A DNA stretch of 64,000 bases from Bradyrhizobium sp. 195 (GTDB lineage Bacteria; Pseudomonadota; Alphaproteobacteria; Rhizobiales; Xanthobacteraceae): assembly GCF_023101665.1 (NCBI RefSeq), contig NZ_CP082161.1:6200001-6264000 (forward strand), written 5' to 3'. The notes under the pieces were generated by a model. It did no database searches. It had not been told where the DNA came from and worked only from the letters and a program-made list of their open reading frames with translations. The translations under genes and the position numbers were made by a program. Positions within the stretch are counted from its first letter, which is position 1; the number at the start of each line of letters is the position of its first letter. This document shows positions 26,527 through 34,689 of this stretch, piece by piece.

Positions 26527-26970
26527 GTGCCGCATATCGTCAAGAGCACGATCCTGGACGCACCGACCGACGCGGCGTGGACCGTGCTGCGCGATTTCAA
26601 CGGACACGATCGCTGGCATCCGGCGGTCGCGACCTCCTCGATCGAACGTGCGCAATCCGCCGACAAGATCGGCTGCGTGAGGCGGTTCAAGCTGACCGAC
26701 GGCTCCGAGCTGCGCGAGCAATTGCTGGCGCTGTCGGACCTGGAACAGTCCTTCAGTTATTGCCTGCTCGATACGCCGATGCCGATGTTCAACTACGTCG
26801 CCCATGTCCGGCTGCTGCCGGTCACCGATGGTGATCGCACCTTCTGGCATTGGGAGTCCCGCTTCACCACGAAGCCGGAGGATCGCGACCGCATTACGCA
26901 TATGGTCGCGGAAGACATCTATCAGGCCGGCTTCGAGGCGATCCGCCGGCATCTGAAGGAGGCCGCATAA
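26527..26970 (+). CDS. SRPBCC-fold protein (second of a tandem pair)
   Basis: A 147-residue paralogue of the preceding protein. RDFNGHDRWHPAVATSSIER parallels RDFNGLPNWHPAIAESRIEG, and both contain SADKIGCVR/SDKIGCVR and a P.TDGD motif (LLPVTDGDRTFWHWESRF). The two differ mainly in surface residues, so a heterodimer or two ligand specificities are possible. GTG 26527 is the start: it is the first in-frame start after the previous stop (2-bp gap), and the protein then aligns with its paralogue from residue 1. Confidence 0.83.
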   Translation: MPHIVKSTILDAPTDAAWTVLRDFNGHDRWHPAVATSSIERAQSADKIGCVRRFKLTDGSELREQLLALSDLEQSFSYCLLDTPMPMFNYVAHVRLLPVTDGDRTFWHWESRFTTKPEDRDRITHMVAEDIYQAGFEAIRRHLKEAA

Positions 26971-26972
26971 TC

Positions 26973-27791
26973 ATGGCCGTGACAGTGAAGACGTTCACAA
27001 GCGCGAGCGAGGCGGCCGGCGCGCTGTCCTCGGACCGCAGCGCACGCTATCTCGGCGGCGGCACGCTGGTGATGCGGGCGCTGAACGAGGGGGATGTTTC
27101 GATCTCGACCGTCGTGCGCGCACAGGACCAGGCGCTGACCCGGATCGACGCCTCGGGACCGCGCATCACGCTCGGCGCCGGTGTCACCTTCGCGCGCGTC
27201 CTCGCCGAGCGCGACCTCGCCTTCCTGCACGCGCCTGCCCGTTCGATTGGCGGTCCCGCCGTGCGCAACATGGGCACGGTCGGCGGCAACCTCTTCGCGC
27301 CAAATCCCTACGGCGATTTCACCGTGGCCCTGCTGGCGCTTGATGCAACCGTCGCCGTCGCCGGCGGCTTTGGCGCGCGCGACATCCCGATCGAAGAGTT
27401 CTTGCAGGCACGGGACCGGCAGACCGGAACACTGGTGCTGTCGGTGTCCTGCACCCGGCCCGCCAACAGCGAAGCCTTCCGCTATCGCAAGATCGCCCGC
27501 ATCAAGCCGAAGGGCGGCTCGGTCATCACACTCGCGGCCCATCTGCCGCTCAGCGGCGGCCGGATCTCGGGCGCGCGGATCGCGCTGGGGTCGATGGCGC
27601 CGACCCAGATCCGCGCGCGGGCCGCCGAGCGCGCGCTGGAAGGACGCTCGCTGGACGCAGCAACCATCGCAGCCGCCGCATCCGCGGCGACCGAAGGAAC
27701 ATCGCCAACCGACAACGCGCTCGGCAGCGCCTGGTATCGCCGCGAGATCGTCGGCGTGCATCTGCGGCGACTGCTGTCGGGACAGGAATAG
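26973..27791 (+). CDS. Molybdenum hydroxylase FAD-binding (medium) subunit
   Basis: A 272-residue CoxM/XdhB-type flavoprotein subunit that carries electrons from the [2Fe-2S] subunit. ARYLGGGTLVMRALNEGD is a variant of the first FAD/pyrophosphate motif. SIGGPAVRNMGTVGGNLFAP is the second FAD motif, highly conserved in the xanthine dehydrogenase family. The C-terminal CO_deh_flav_C-type domain (KGGSVITLAAHLPLSGG, IALGSMAPTQIRA) is present, so the subunit is complete. ATG 26973 is 2 bp after the previous stop. It works with the small subunit (27796) and the split large subunit (28282, 29877). Confidence 0.92.
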   Translation: MAVTVKTFTSASEAAGALSSDRSARYLGGGTLVMRALNEGDVSISTVVRAQDQALTRIDASGPRITLGAGVTFARVLAERDLAFLHAPARSIGGPAVRNMGTVGGNLFAPNPYGDFTVALLALDATVAVAGGFGARDIPIEEFLQARDRQTGTLVLSVSCTRPANSEAFRYRKIARIKPKGGSVITLAAHLPLSGGRISGARIALGSMAPTQIRARAAERALEGRSLDAATIAAAASAATEGTSPTDNALGSAWYRREIVGVHLRRLLSGQE

Positions 27792-27795
27792 AGCC

Positions 27796-28272
27796 ATGTC
27801 CAAGATACCCCTGCAATTTCGCCACAACGGCCGCGACGTCGCGATCTTCGTCGACGGCGGCACCAATCTTCTGGTCGCGCTGCGCGAGCTGATCGGCGAC
27901 ATGACGCCGAAGTTCGGCTGTGGCCAGGGCGGCTGCGGCACATGCAGCGTGCTTGTTGACGGCGAACTCCATCTCTCCTGCCTGACATTGGCGGAGACTG
28001 TCGCCGGCCGCTCGGTCGAGACGCTCGACGGCATGAAGCAGGGCCCGAACCTGCATCCGCTGCAACGCGCCTTCGCCGACAACTTTGCCGCCCAGTGCGG
28101 CTATTGCACGCCGGGGATGCTGATGGCGGCAAAGGCCCTGCTCGACCGCAATCCCTCGCCCAGCCGCGATGAGGTGGTCGAGGCCATCTCCGGCAACATC
28201 TGCCGCTGCACCGGCTACGAGCCGATCATCAATGCCATCCTCGCCGCCGCCGGCGGCCGGGTCAGCGCCTGA
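27796..28272 (+). CDS. Molybdenum hydroxylase [2Fe-2S] (small) subunit
   Basis: A 158-residue CoxS/XdhC-type iron-sulfur subunit. The plant-ferredoxin-like cluster uses Cys42, Cys47, Cys50 and Cys62 (FGCGQGGCGTCSV...SC). The second cluster, near the molybdopterin, uses Cys101, Cys104, Cys136 and Cys138 (QCGYCTPGM, NICRCTGYEPI). All eight ligands are intact, so it should be functional. It passes electrons from the molybdenum site to FAD. The start is ATG 27796, four bases after the previous stop. Confidence 0.95.
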   Translation: MSKIPLQFRHNGRDVAIFVDGGTNLLVALRELIGDMTPKFGCGQGGCGTCSVLVDGELHLSCLTLAETVAGRSVETLDGMKQGPNLHPLQRAFADNFAAQCGYCTPGMLMAAKALLDRNPSPSRDEVVEAISGNICRCTGYEPIINAILAAAGGRVSA

Positions 28273-28281
28273 GGTCAGACC

Positions 28282-29880
28282 ATGCTGGAACTGCGCAAGG
28301 ACATTTTCGCCGACGAGCGCGACGATAACCTCAAGGAAATCGGCAAGGGCACGCAACGTCAGGACATGCTTGGCCACGTCACGGGCACGTCGAGCTACTT
28401 CAATGATCACAAGCTGCAAGGCATGCTGCATCTGAAGGTCGTGCGCTCGACACAAGCCCATGCACGGATCCGTCGCATCGATACCACGGACGCAGAACGC
28501 TCGGCCGGCGTGCGCCGGATCATCCGTGGCACCGATGTCCCGGTCAATCTCAACACGCTTCTCAGCCTCATCAACTTCGGCAAGGATGACGAGCCCTCGC
28601 TGGCGGTCGACAAGGTCCGCTACAAGGGCGAGCCGGTCCTTGCCATTGTCGCCGACAGCGAACGCGAGGCGTTCGAGGCCATTGCCAAGGTCCGGATCGA
28701 TTACGAGCCCTTGCCGACCGTGTTCGATGTCGAGGATGCGCTGAAGTCCGGCGCGCCCGTGGTCAACGAGACCTATCCGAAGAACGCGTTTATCTATCAC
28801 GACGTATACGATCACCAGCGCCTGCGGTTCGGCGACGCCGATGCGGCGCTCGCGAGCGCCGATCACGTGCTGGAACAGCGCTACCAGATGTCGCCGATCG
28901 AGCACGCGCCGACCGAGACCAACGGCGCCATTGCCGCGCCCGACACCAACGGCCGCTACGTCGTCTACACCTCGACCCAGGCGCTGTTCTTCTCCGTCGA
29001 CACCTGCGCCAAGATCCTGGACGTGCCGTCCAACACCTTCCACTTCATCGGCGGTACCGTCGGTGGCGGCTTCGGCGGCAAGGTCGACACATTGACCGAG
29101 CCGCTCGCCATCCTCGGGGCGATGCTGACCGGACGCCCCGTCCGCTACGTGTTCGGGCGCGAGGAGGAGATGCAATACGGCCCGCCGCGCGGCGCCGAAC
29201 GCATCTACATCAAGGACGGCGTGATGCGCGACGGCCGCGTCGTCGCCCGCAAGATCCGCGCCTATTTCGACAGCGGCGCCTATACGCGACTGTCGAGCTA
29301 CGCCGCGGTCAAGTGTGCCGCGCATCTGCCGGGGCCCTACACCATCCCGAACGTCTATGGCGACGTCTATTGCGTCTTCACCAACCGCACGCCCGCGACC
29401 GCCATGCGCGGCTTCGGCGTCACCGCGATGGACTTTGCGATCGAGTGCCAGATGGACAAGCTCGCGAACCTCGTCGGCATGGACCCGATGGAGTTCCGCA
29501 TCCTCAACGCCTATCGCGACGGCGACATGAAGGCGCATCGACGCGAGGCCAAGAACACCGCCCTGATCGAATGCGTTCAGGTCGCGGCCGAAAAGGCCAA
29601 GTGGCCGATCCGCGACGAGTTCAAGCGTGCCTCCTCGCGCAAGGACGGCGGCGGCAGCCGCGCCATGATCCCGCCGACGCCGACGGACACGCGCGCGCGC
29701 CCCGCCGCGCCGTCGCAGCAGCGTACGAGCTACGACCGCGCGCCTGTCACCACGACGCGGGAGCCGCCGCGCGATCCGCCTCCGCCGGCACCGCCGCCTC
29801 TCCCCGCCCCGCCCGGCCGCGCCATCGCACGGCGCGACGCGGTTCTCATCCGTGTTCGGCACCAGGAGACGCTGACATGA
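28282..29880 (+). CDS. Molybdenum hydroxylase large subunit, N-terminal half, with Pro-rich tail
   Basis: 532 residues. Residues 15-450 cover the aldehyde-oxidase/xanthine-dehydrogenase a/b-hammerhead domain (GTSSYFNDHKLQGMLHLKVV) and the first molybdopterin-binding domain (GGTVGGGFGGKVD, TPATAMRGFGVTAMDFAIE). Residues about 451-532 are a Ser/Arg/Pro-rich tail (PRDPPPPAPPPLPAPPGR) absent from normal large subunits. The protein stops where an intact one would continue into its second domain, which is the next gene. The loop carries RGFG rather than the AYXCSFR loop of form I CO dehydrogenase, so CO oxidation is unlikely. The natural substrate may be a heterocycle or aldehyde. Confidence 0.9.
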   Translation: MLELRKDIFADERDDNLKEIGKGTQRQDMLGHVTGTSSYFNDHKLQGMLHLKVVRSTQAHARIRRIDTTDAERSAGVRRIIRGTDVPVNLNTLLSLINFGKDDEPSLAVDKVRYKGEPVLAIVADSEREAFEAIAKVRIDYEPLPTVFDVEDALKSGAPVVNETYPKNAFIYHDVYDHQRLRFGDADAALASADHVLEQRYQMSPIEHAPTETNGAIAAPDTNGRYVVYTSTQALFFSVDTCAKILDVPSNTFHFIGGTVGGGFGGKVDTLTEPLAILGAMLTGRPVRYVFGREEEMQYGPPRGAERIYIKDGVMRDGRVVARKIRAYFDSGAYTRLSSYAAVKCAAHLPGPYTIPNVYGDVYCVFTNRTPATAMRGFGVTAMDFAIECQMDKLANLVGMDPMEFRILNAYRDGDMKAHRREAKNTALIECVQVAAEKAKWPIRDEFKRASSRKDGGGSRAMIPPTPTDTRARPAAPSQQRTSYDRAPVTTTREPPRDPPPPAPPPLPAPPGRAIARRDAVLIRVRHQETLT

Positions 29881-30899
29881 CCAGGCATCGCGGACGCGGG
29901 ATGGCGTCGATCAACTATCCCATCGGCATGAACCTCGGCGGCGATCCAAGCCAGGCGCTGGTGCACTCCAATCCCAGCGGCAAGTTCACCGTGGCGCTGT
30001 CGTCGATCGATTTGGGACAGGGCATGAAATCGGTGACGCGGCAGATCTGCGCCGAGACACTGGGCGTGCCGGTCGAAGACGTCTATGTCGACACGGCGGA
30101 TTCCGACACCGGACCGCACTGCATGGGCTCGTTCGCCTCGCGCGGCACCCACCGCGTCGGCAATGCCGTGATGGCCGCCGCGCGCGAGGCCCGCGGGGTG
30201 ATGATGGAAGCGGCTGCCGAGGAGCTCGAGGTCAACGCGGCCGATCTCGAAACCGACGGCCGCGGCAATATCCACGTCAAGGGCGCGCCGCACCGCTCGA
30301 TCTCGACCAAGGACGTCGCGATCGCCGCGCAGTTCAAGCAGGGCAAGACCATCTCCGGCCGCGGCATCTTTCTCGTTCCGCTCTCCAACGTCGACCCAGA
30401 GACCGGCGAGATGTCGCCGGCAACCTGCTATGCCCATGCCTGCCTCGTTGCCGAGGTCGAGGTGGACGACGAGACCGGTGAGGTCGCGATGGTCCGGATG
30501 GATTCCGCCTATGAGCTCGGCCGCGCGCTCAACCCGCGCCTGGTCGAGCAACAGCTGGTCGGCGGCGCCTGGATGGGCGTCAGCCACGCGCTCTACGAGA
30601 CCCCGGAGCCCTATTATCCCGACCCCGTTCACGGCCCCCGCGACTTCGTCGAATATCTAATGCCCGGCCCCGGCGACATCTGCCCGCACGATATCGCAGT
30701 GCTGGAACGCCCTGCTCCTGATGGTCCTTTCGGGGCGAAAGGCCCCGGCGAGATGTGCGCCAATCCGGTGCTGCCGGCCGTCGCCAATGCGATCTTCAAC
30801 GCGGTCGGCGTGCGCATCGACGACCTGCCGATCACGCCCGAAAAGGTGCTGCGCGCGATCAAGAGCCAAGGCGGCGCACGACCGCAGGCACGGCGCTAG
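29877..30899 (+). CDS. Molybdenum hydroxylase large subunit, C-terminal half
   Basis: 340 residues equal to the second molybdopterin-binding domain of a xanthine-dehydrogenase-family large subunit. RGRGMASINYPIGM is followed by IDLGQGMKSVTRQICAETLG (Q-G contact to the cofactor), and by GPFGAKGPGEM, whose Glu292 is the expected catalytic base. It starts with ATG 29877 overlapping the stop of the N-terminal half by four bases (ATGA), so equimolar coupled synthesis is expected. Both halves keep their key residues, so this looks like a true two-gene subunit rather than a frameshift. A comparable split is known for nicotinate dehydrogenase of Eubacterium barkeri (NdhL/NdhM). Confidence 0.9.
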   Translation: MTRHRGRGMASINYPIGMNLGGDPSQALVHSNPSGKFTVALSSIDLGQGMKSVTRQICAETLGVPVEDVYVDTADSDTGPHCMGSFASRGTHRVGNAVMAAAREARGVMMEAAAEELEVNAADLETDGRGNIHVKGAPHRSISTKDVAIAAQFKQGKTISGRGIFLVPLSNVDPETGEMSPATCYAHACLVAEVEVDDETGEVAMVRMDSAYELGRALNPRLVEQQLVGGAWMGVSHALYETPEPYYPDPVHGPRDFVEYLMPGPGDICPHDIAVLERPAPDGPFGAKGPGEMCANPVLPAVANAIFNAVGVRIDDLPITPEKVLRAIKSQGGARPQARR

Positions 30900-30909
30900 A
30901 GGAACGGCC

Positions 30910-31791
30910 GTGGCGGTTCGCAGCAACATCGTCGGCATCGACAGCCCGGAGGCGCTGGAGAAGGCGCTTCGGGCGGCCTATTACCTCGCCGATGAAGGCC
31001 TTGCGACATCAGCCTATCTTGGCCTCGCGCTCGGCAAGCCGCTGCTGCTGGAAGGTGCGCCGGGTGTCGGCAAGACCGAGGCGGCAAAAGCGATCGCCGC
31101 CGTGCTCGGCCGCCGCCTGATCCGCCTGCAATGCTACGAGGGCATCGACGCGTCTGCCGCACTCTATGAGTGGAACTACCCGCGCCAGATGCTGGCGATC
31201 CGCCAGGCCGGTGACGAGAACATCGATATCTACGGCGAGACCTTCCTGATCGAGCGGCCGATGCTGGCCGCGCTGCGCGCGCCTGATTCCACCGTGCTGC
31301 TGATCGACGAAATCGACCGTGCCGATCAGGAGTTCGAGGCCTTCCTGCTCGAATTTCTCTCCGACTTCCAGATCTCCATTCCCGAGCGCGGTACGGTTCG
31401 CGCGACGGAACGCCCGGTCGTGGTCCTCACGTCGAACCGGACGCGCGATCTGCACGAGGCGCTGCGCCGCCGCTGCGTCTATCACTGGATCGACTATCCC
31501 AGCGCCGAGCGGGAAGCACGGATCATCATGATGCGCGCCTCCAGCGTCGCCGAGGCCACCGCCCGCGCCGTCGTCGCAGCCGTCGAGAAGTTGCGGCGCG
31601 AACCCCTGAGCAAGGCGCCCGGTATCGCCGAGGCTGTCGACTGGGCCGAAGCCGCGACGCTACTGCACAAGGGCGGCGCGCGCTGGCCGGACGCGTTCAA
31701 GCGCTCGATCGGCGTGGCGCTCAAGGACGAAGAGGATCTGCATTTCATCTCGCCGCGGCTCGATGCCATGCTCGCGGAGGCGACCGCATGA
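30910..31791 (+). CDS. MoxR-type AAA+ ATPase (CoxD-like)
   Basis: A 293-residue AAA+ protein: Walker A GAPGVGKT at 49-56, Walker B VLLIDEIDRAD at 129-138, sensor region VVVLTSNRTRDLHEALRRRC with its arginine finger. In cox-type clusters CoxD, a MoxR-type ATPase, works with the VWA protein CoxE in assembling the metal site of a molybdenum hydroxylase. The same pairing follows here (31788), so it is probably the dedicated chaperone for the enzyme at 26973-30899. The start is GTG 30910, ten bases after the previous stop; GGAAC lies upstream. Confidence 0.9.
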   Translation: MAVRSNIVGIDSPEALEKALRAAYYLADEGLATSAYLGLALGKPLLLEGAPGVGKTEAAKAIAAVLGRRLIRLQCYEGIDASAALYEWNYPRQMLAIRQAGDENIDIYGETFLIERPMLAALRAPDSTVLLIDEIDRADQEFEAFLLEFLSDFQISIPERGTVRATERPVVVLTSNRTRDLHEALRRRCVYHWIDYPSAEREARIIMMRASSVAEATARAVVAAVEKLRREPLSKAPGIAEAVDWAEAATLLHKGGARWPDAFKRSIGVALKDEEDLHFISPRLDAMLAEATA

Positions 31792-32909
31792 CCACCGAGC
31801 CGCAGCTCCCGCGCGCCGCACGCATCTTCGTCGCCTTCGTCCCGCTGCTGCGCGTCAACGGCTTTGCCGTGGCACCGGAGCAAACCACGACGTTCCTCGC
31901 GGCGATCGAGCTGCTCGGTCCGCGCGATATCGAACACGTCAGGCAAGCCGCCCTAGCGACGTTGGCGCCCCCACCCGAGCGACGCGCGACCTTCGACCGA
32001 TTGTTCGATCTCCACTTCCGCGGCAGCGAGGCGATCACGCGCGATGACGAGGGCGAGGACGACGAGACGGTTCGGCTTCAGGAAGAAGGCCGCGGTGACG
32101 AGGAGCCGCTTCTCTCCGAAGAGGCGAGCGAGTCCGGCCTCACCGCGACGCGTACCGAGGCCTTGGTCGAACGCCGCTTTGCGACGACCGCGAGCACAGA
32201 CGCCCTGCGCCGCCTGACACGCGAGGCCCCGCGCCGCCTGCCGCGACGGCGCGGCCATCGCCGCATGCGCGCCCGTCGCGGCCCGTTTGCCGATCTCCGC
32301 CGCACCTTGCGCGACAGCGTCCGCAGCGACGGCGAGATCCTGCGGCTTGGTCACATGAAGCGGCGCCAGCGTCCGCGCAAGATGCTGCTGCTGATTGACG
32401 TCTCTGGCTCGATGAAGGGGCGCACCGAGGAGAACATGAAGCTCGCGCATGCGTTGGTGCAGGCTGCCCCGAATGTAGAAGTCTTCACTTTCGGCACGCG
32501 GCTGACCCGCATCACCCGGCCGTTGCGGCTGAAGCGCCGCGAGCAGGCGATGAACGCAGCCGCGCATCTGGTCAGCGATTGGGACGGCGGCACCCGCATC
32601 GGCGACGCACTGCAGGCCTTTCTCGCCGTGCCCCGCTTCGGCGGCTATGCCCGCGGCGCCGCCGTGGTGATCGTTTCCGACGGTCTCGAGCGCGGCGAGA
32701 CCGACGCGCTTCGCGATGCCGCCGCGAAGCTGTCTCGGCGGGCCTGGCGCTTGAGCTGGTTGACGCCGCTGGCGACAAGCCCGGGCTTCCGCCCGCAGAC
32801 CGAGGCGCTCGTCGCCATCGAGCGCTTCGTCGATGACCTCGTGGATGGCGGTTCGAGCGCGTCGATCGTCGCGCATATTCTCGCGTTGGGACGAAGGAGA
32901 GCGGCGTGA
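31788..32909 (+). CDS. VWA-domain protein (CoxE-like)
   Basis: A 373-residue partner of the MoxR ATPase. The N-terminal 190 residues are Arg/Glu-rich (an acidic stretch at 86-106, then RRLPRRRGHRRMRARRGPF). The C-terminal von Willebrand A domain has a perfect MIDAS motif DVSGSMKG (Asp204-Ser208). SDWDGGTRIGDALQAFL and VIVSDGLERGETD are later VWA blocks. The ATG start overlaps the ATPase stop by four bases. Family knowledge links MoxR-VWA pairs to metal-centre maturation of large enzymes. No XdhC/CoxF-type gene is in the operon, so sulfuration of the molybdenum cofactor must come from elsewhere. Confidence 0.9.
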   Translation: MTTEPQLPRAARIFVAFVPLLRVNGFAVAPEQTTTFLAAIELLGPRDIEHVRQAALATLAPPPERRATFDRLFDLHFRGSEAITRDDEGEDDETVRLQEEGRGDEEPLLSEEASESGLTATRTEALVERRFATTASTDALRRLTREAPRRLPRRRGHRRMRARRGPFADLRRTLRDSVRSDGEILRLGHMKRRQRPRKMLLLIDVSGSMKGRTEENMKLAHALVQAAPNVEVFTFGTRLTRITRPLRLKRREQAMNAAAHLVSDWDGGTRIGDALQAFLAVPRFGGYARGAAVVIVSDGLERGETDALRDAAAKLSRRAWRLSWLTPLATSPGFRPQTEALVAIERFVDDLVDGGSSASIVAHILALGRRRAA

Positions 32910-33790
32910 CCGGTATTGTCGATGGCCATCATCATATCTGGCGGCAGGACGACCTGCCCTGGCTGATCGGCCCCATGCAACCGCGCATCTTCGGACCTTA
33001 CGAGCCGATCCGGCGCGACTATCCGATCGAGGAATATCTCGACGACCTCAAGGACATCGGCGTCACCCAGTCGGTCTATGTGCAGACCAACTGGGCCAAC
33101 GACCGTTTTGAAGATGAGGCCGCCTGGGTTCAACAGACAGCGGACGAACACGGCTGGCCGCACGCGATCGTCGCCTATGCCAATTTCGCCGTGGACGACG
33201 TGCGCCCGCAGCTCGATCGCCTGAAACGCTATTCCCTGGTGCGCGGCGTACGCATGCAGCTGCACTGGCACGAGAACCCGCTTTACCGCTTTGCGGCCCG
33301 CCCGGATCTCTGCGCCGATCCGACGATCCAACGCAACGTCGCGCGCCTTGCTGATTATGGCTGGAGCTTCGATTTGCAGGTGTTCACTCCGCAGATGCCG
33401 GAAGCCGCAGCGCTTGCCGAGGCCTGCCCCAGGGTGACCTTCATCCTGCAGCATGCCGGCATGCTGGAGGATCTCTCGCCAGCAGGCCGCGTAGCCTGGC
33501 GCGGCGGCATGGCCCGGCTCGCGGCCTGCCCCAACGTGGTCTCAAAGCTCTCCGGGCTCGGCACCTTCATCCATCGCAACGATCCCGCGCACATTGCCGC
33601 CGTGCTTATTGACACCGTCGCGATCTTCGGCGCCGAGCGTTGCCTGTTCGGCTCCAACTTCCCGATCGAGAAATTGTGGACCAGCTATCGCGACCTCGTG
33701 GACGCCTTTCGCAGCGCCGCCGCGCCGTTCAGTGCAGAGCAGCAGGACGCGATCTTCAGCGCTACCGCAGCGCGCGTGTATCGACTTTGA
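32906..33790 (+). CDS. Amidohydrolase-family (amidohydrolase_2) hydrolase
   Basis: A 294-residue TIM-barrel hydrolase of the LigI/L-fuconolactonase/ACMSD-like group. The metal-binding HxH is DGHHHIW near residue 8. VRGVRMQLHWHEN and FILQHAGMLEDL (His) follow, with CLFGSNFPIEKLW at the end of the barrel. The usual final Asp (GSDWP) is Asn here. It probably opens a lactone or decarboxylates/hydrolyses a ring-cleavage product after the molybdenum hydroxylase step; the exact reaction is not predicted. The start is GTG 32906 overlapping the VWA stop by four bases. Confidence 0.87.
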   Translation: MTGIVDGHHHIWRQDDLPWLIGPMQPRIFGPYEPIRRDYPIEEYLDDLKDIGVTQSVYVQTNWANDRFEDEAAWVQQTADEHGWPHAIVAYANFAVDDVRPQLDRLKRYSLVRGVRMQLHWHENPLYRFAARPDLCADPTIQRNVARLADYGWSFDLQVFTPQMPEAAALAEACPRVTFILQHAGMLEDLSPAGRVAWRGGMARLAACPNVVSKLSGLGTFIHRNDPAHIAAVLIDTVAIFGAERCLFGSNFPIEKLWTSYRDLVDAFRSAAAPFSAEQQDAIFSATAARVYRL

Positions 33791-33820
33791 CAGACAAGAA
33801 CAGATGAGGGAGGGCAACGA

Positions 33821-34669
33821 ATGGCGCTGGAGATCAAGATCCTGGACTATGGCGATATCGAGCTGGAATCGAGCTTTCTGGTGCTCGGCCGCGATTGCGG
33901 CCGCACCCGCCGTGTCCTCACCCTCGGCTTCCTGATCCTCGGGGGGAAATATCCTGTTGTGGTCGACACCGGCTATCGCTCCAACCAGATCATGGAGACG
34001 CTGGGCATGCGCGGGCTGCAGTATCACGAGAACATGATCGAGAACCAGCTCGCGCGTTACGGCGTGCGCATGGGCGACGTCCGCTTCGTCTGCCACACCC
34101 ATCTGCACATCGACCATGCCGGCAAGGACGATCTGTTTCCGATGAACACGACCGTCGTGCTCAACCGCAAGGAGCTCGAATATTCCGTCTCCGGCCTGAT
34201 GCATCCGCAATATCCGGCGCCCGACATCAAGCACCTGATCGACCGCCTGCACACCAAGAGCGCGCTGCGTTTCCTTGACCTCGAGATCACCGGTCCGATC
34301 GAGCTGATGCCCGGCGTCTATTGCGACGCCGCCAATGCGCATACGGAGGGCTCCATGAACATCATCGTCGAGACAGCCGACGGGATTGCGACCATCTGCG
34401 GCGACGTGATCTACGACTTCAACGATCAGATCGTGACGCCGTTCAACGAGATCCATGACTGGGAGCCACGCACGACGGGCAATCACGGCACCAGCAAGCG
34501 CGCGGAGAAGGCCTCGATCAAGAAGCTCCTGAGCAATTCGCGCTATTTGCTGCCCGTGCACGACCATCCCGCCAAGATCGAAGGCGGCAACGTCGTCGGG
34601 CGCCTGCACGATCAGGTCCCCGGCCCGATCGTGCAATCGCTGCCGGCACGCAACTGGTTTCCAGCGTAA
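33821..34669 (+). CDS. Metallo-beta-lactamase-fold hydrolase (N-acyl homoserine lactonase-like)
   Basis: A 282-residue MBL-fold enzyme. The zinc motif HTHLHIDHAG, the later NAHTEGSMNIIVE (His) and CGDVIYDF (Asp) fit a dinuclear site like AiiA-type lactonases. GFLILGGKYPVVVDTGYRSN is the typical first strand pair. A lactone- or ester-opening step is plausible in this pathway. A quorum-quenching function is only a family association. An AGGGAGGGCAACG site precedes ATG 33821. It is the first gene in the operon after a gap as large as 30 bp. Confidence 0.88.
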   Translation: MALEIKILDYGDIELESSFLVLGRDCGRTRRVLTLGFLILGGKYPVVVDTGYRSNQIMETLGMRGLQYHENMIENQLARYGVRMGDVRFVCHTHLHIDHAGKDDLFPMNTTVVLNRKELEYSVSGLMHPQYPAPDIKHLIDRLHTKSALRFLDLEITGPIELMPGVYCDAANAHTEGSMNIIVETADGIATICGDVIYDFNDQIVTPFNEIHDWEPRTTGNHGTSKRAEKASIKKLLSNSRYLLPVHDHPAKIEGGNVVGRLHDQVPGPIVQSLPARNWFPA

Positions 34670-34689
34670 CGTGACCTAAGGATCGACCG

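Noticed and set aside
26973..32909. Carbon monoxide dehydrogenase (cox) operon
   Set aside because: Gene order resembles cox, but the large subunit has the RGFG loop instead of the AYXCSFR active-site loop of form I CODH, and it is split. CO oxidation is not supported.
33821..34669. Quorum-quenching lactonase as a firm call
   Set aside because: Only the general MBL lactonase fold is visible; its place within a catabolic operon argues for a pathway step rather than signal degradation.
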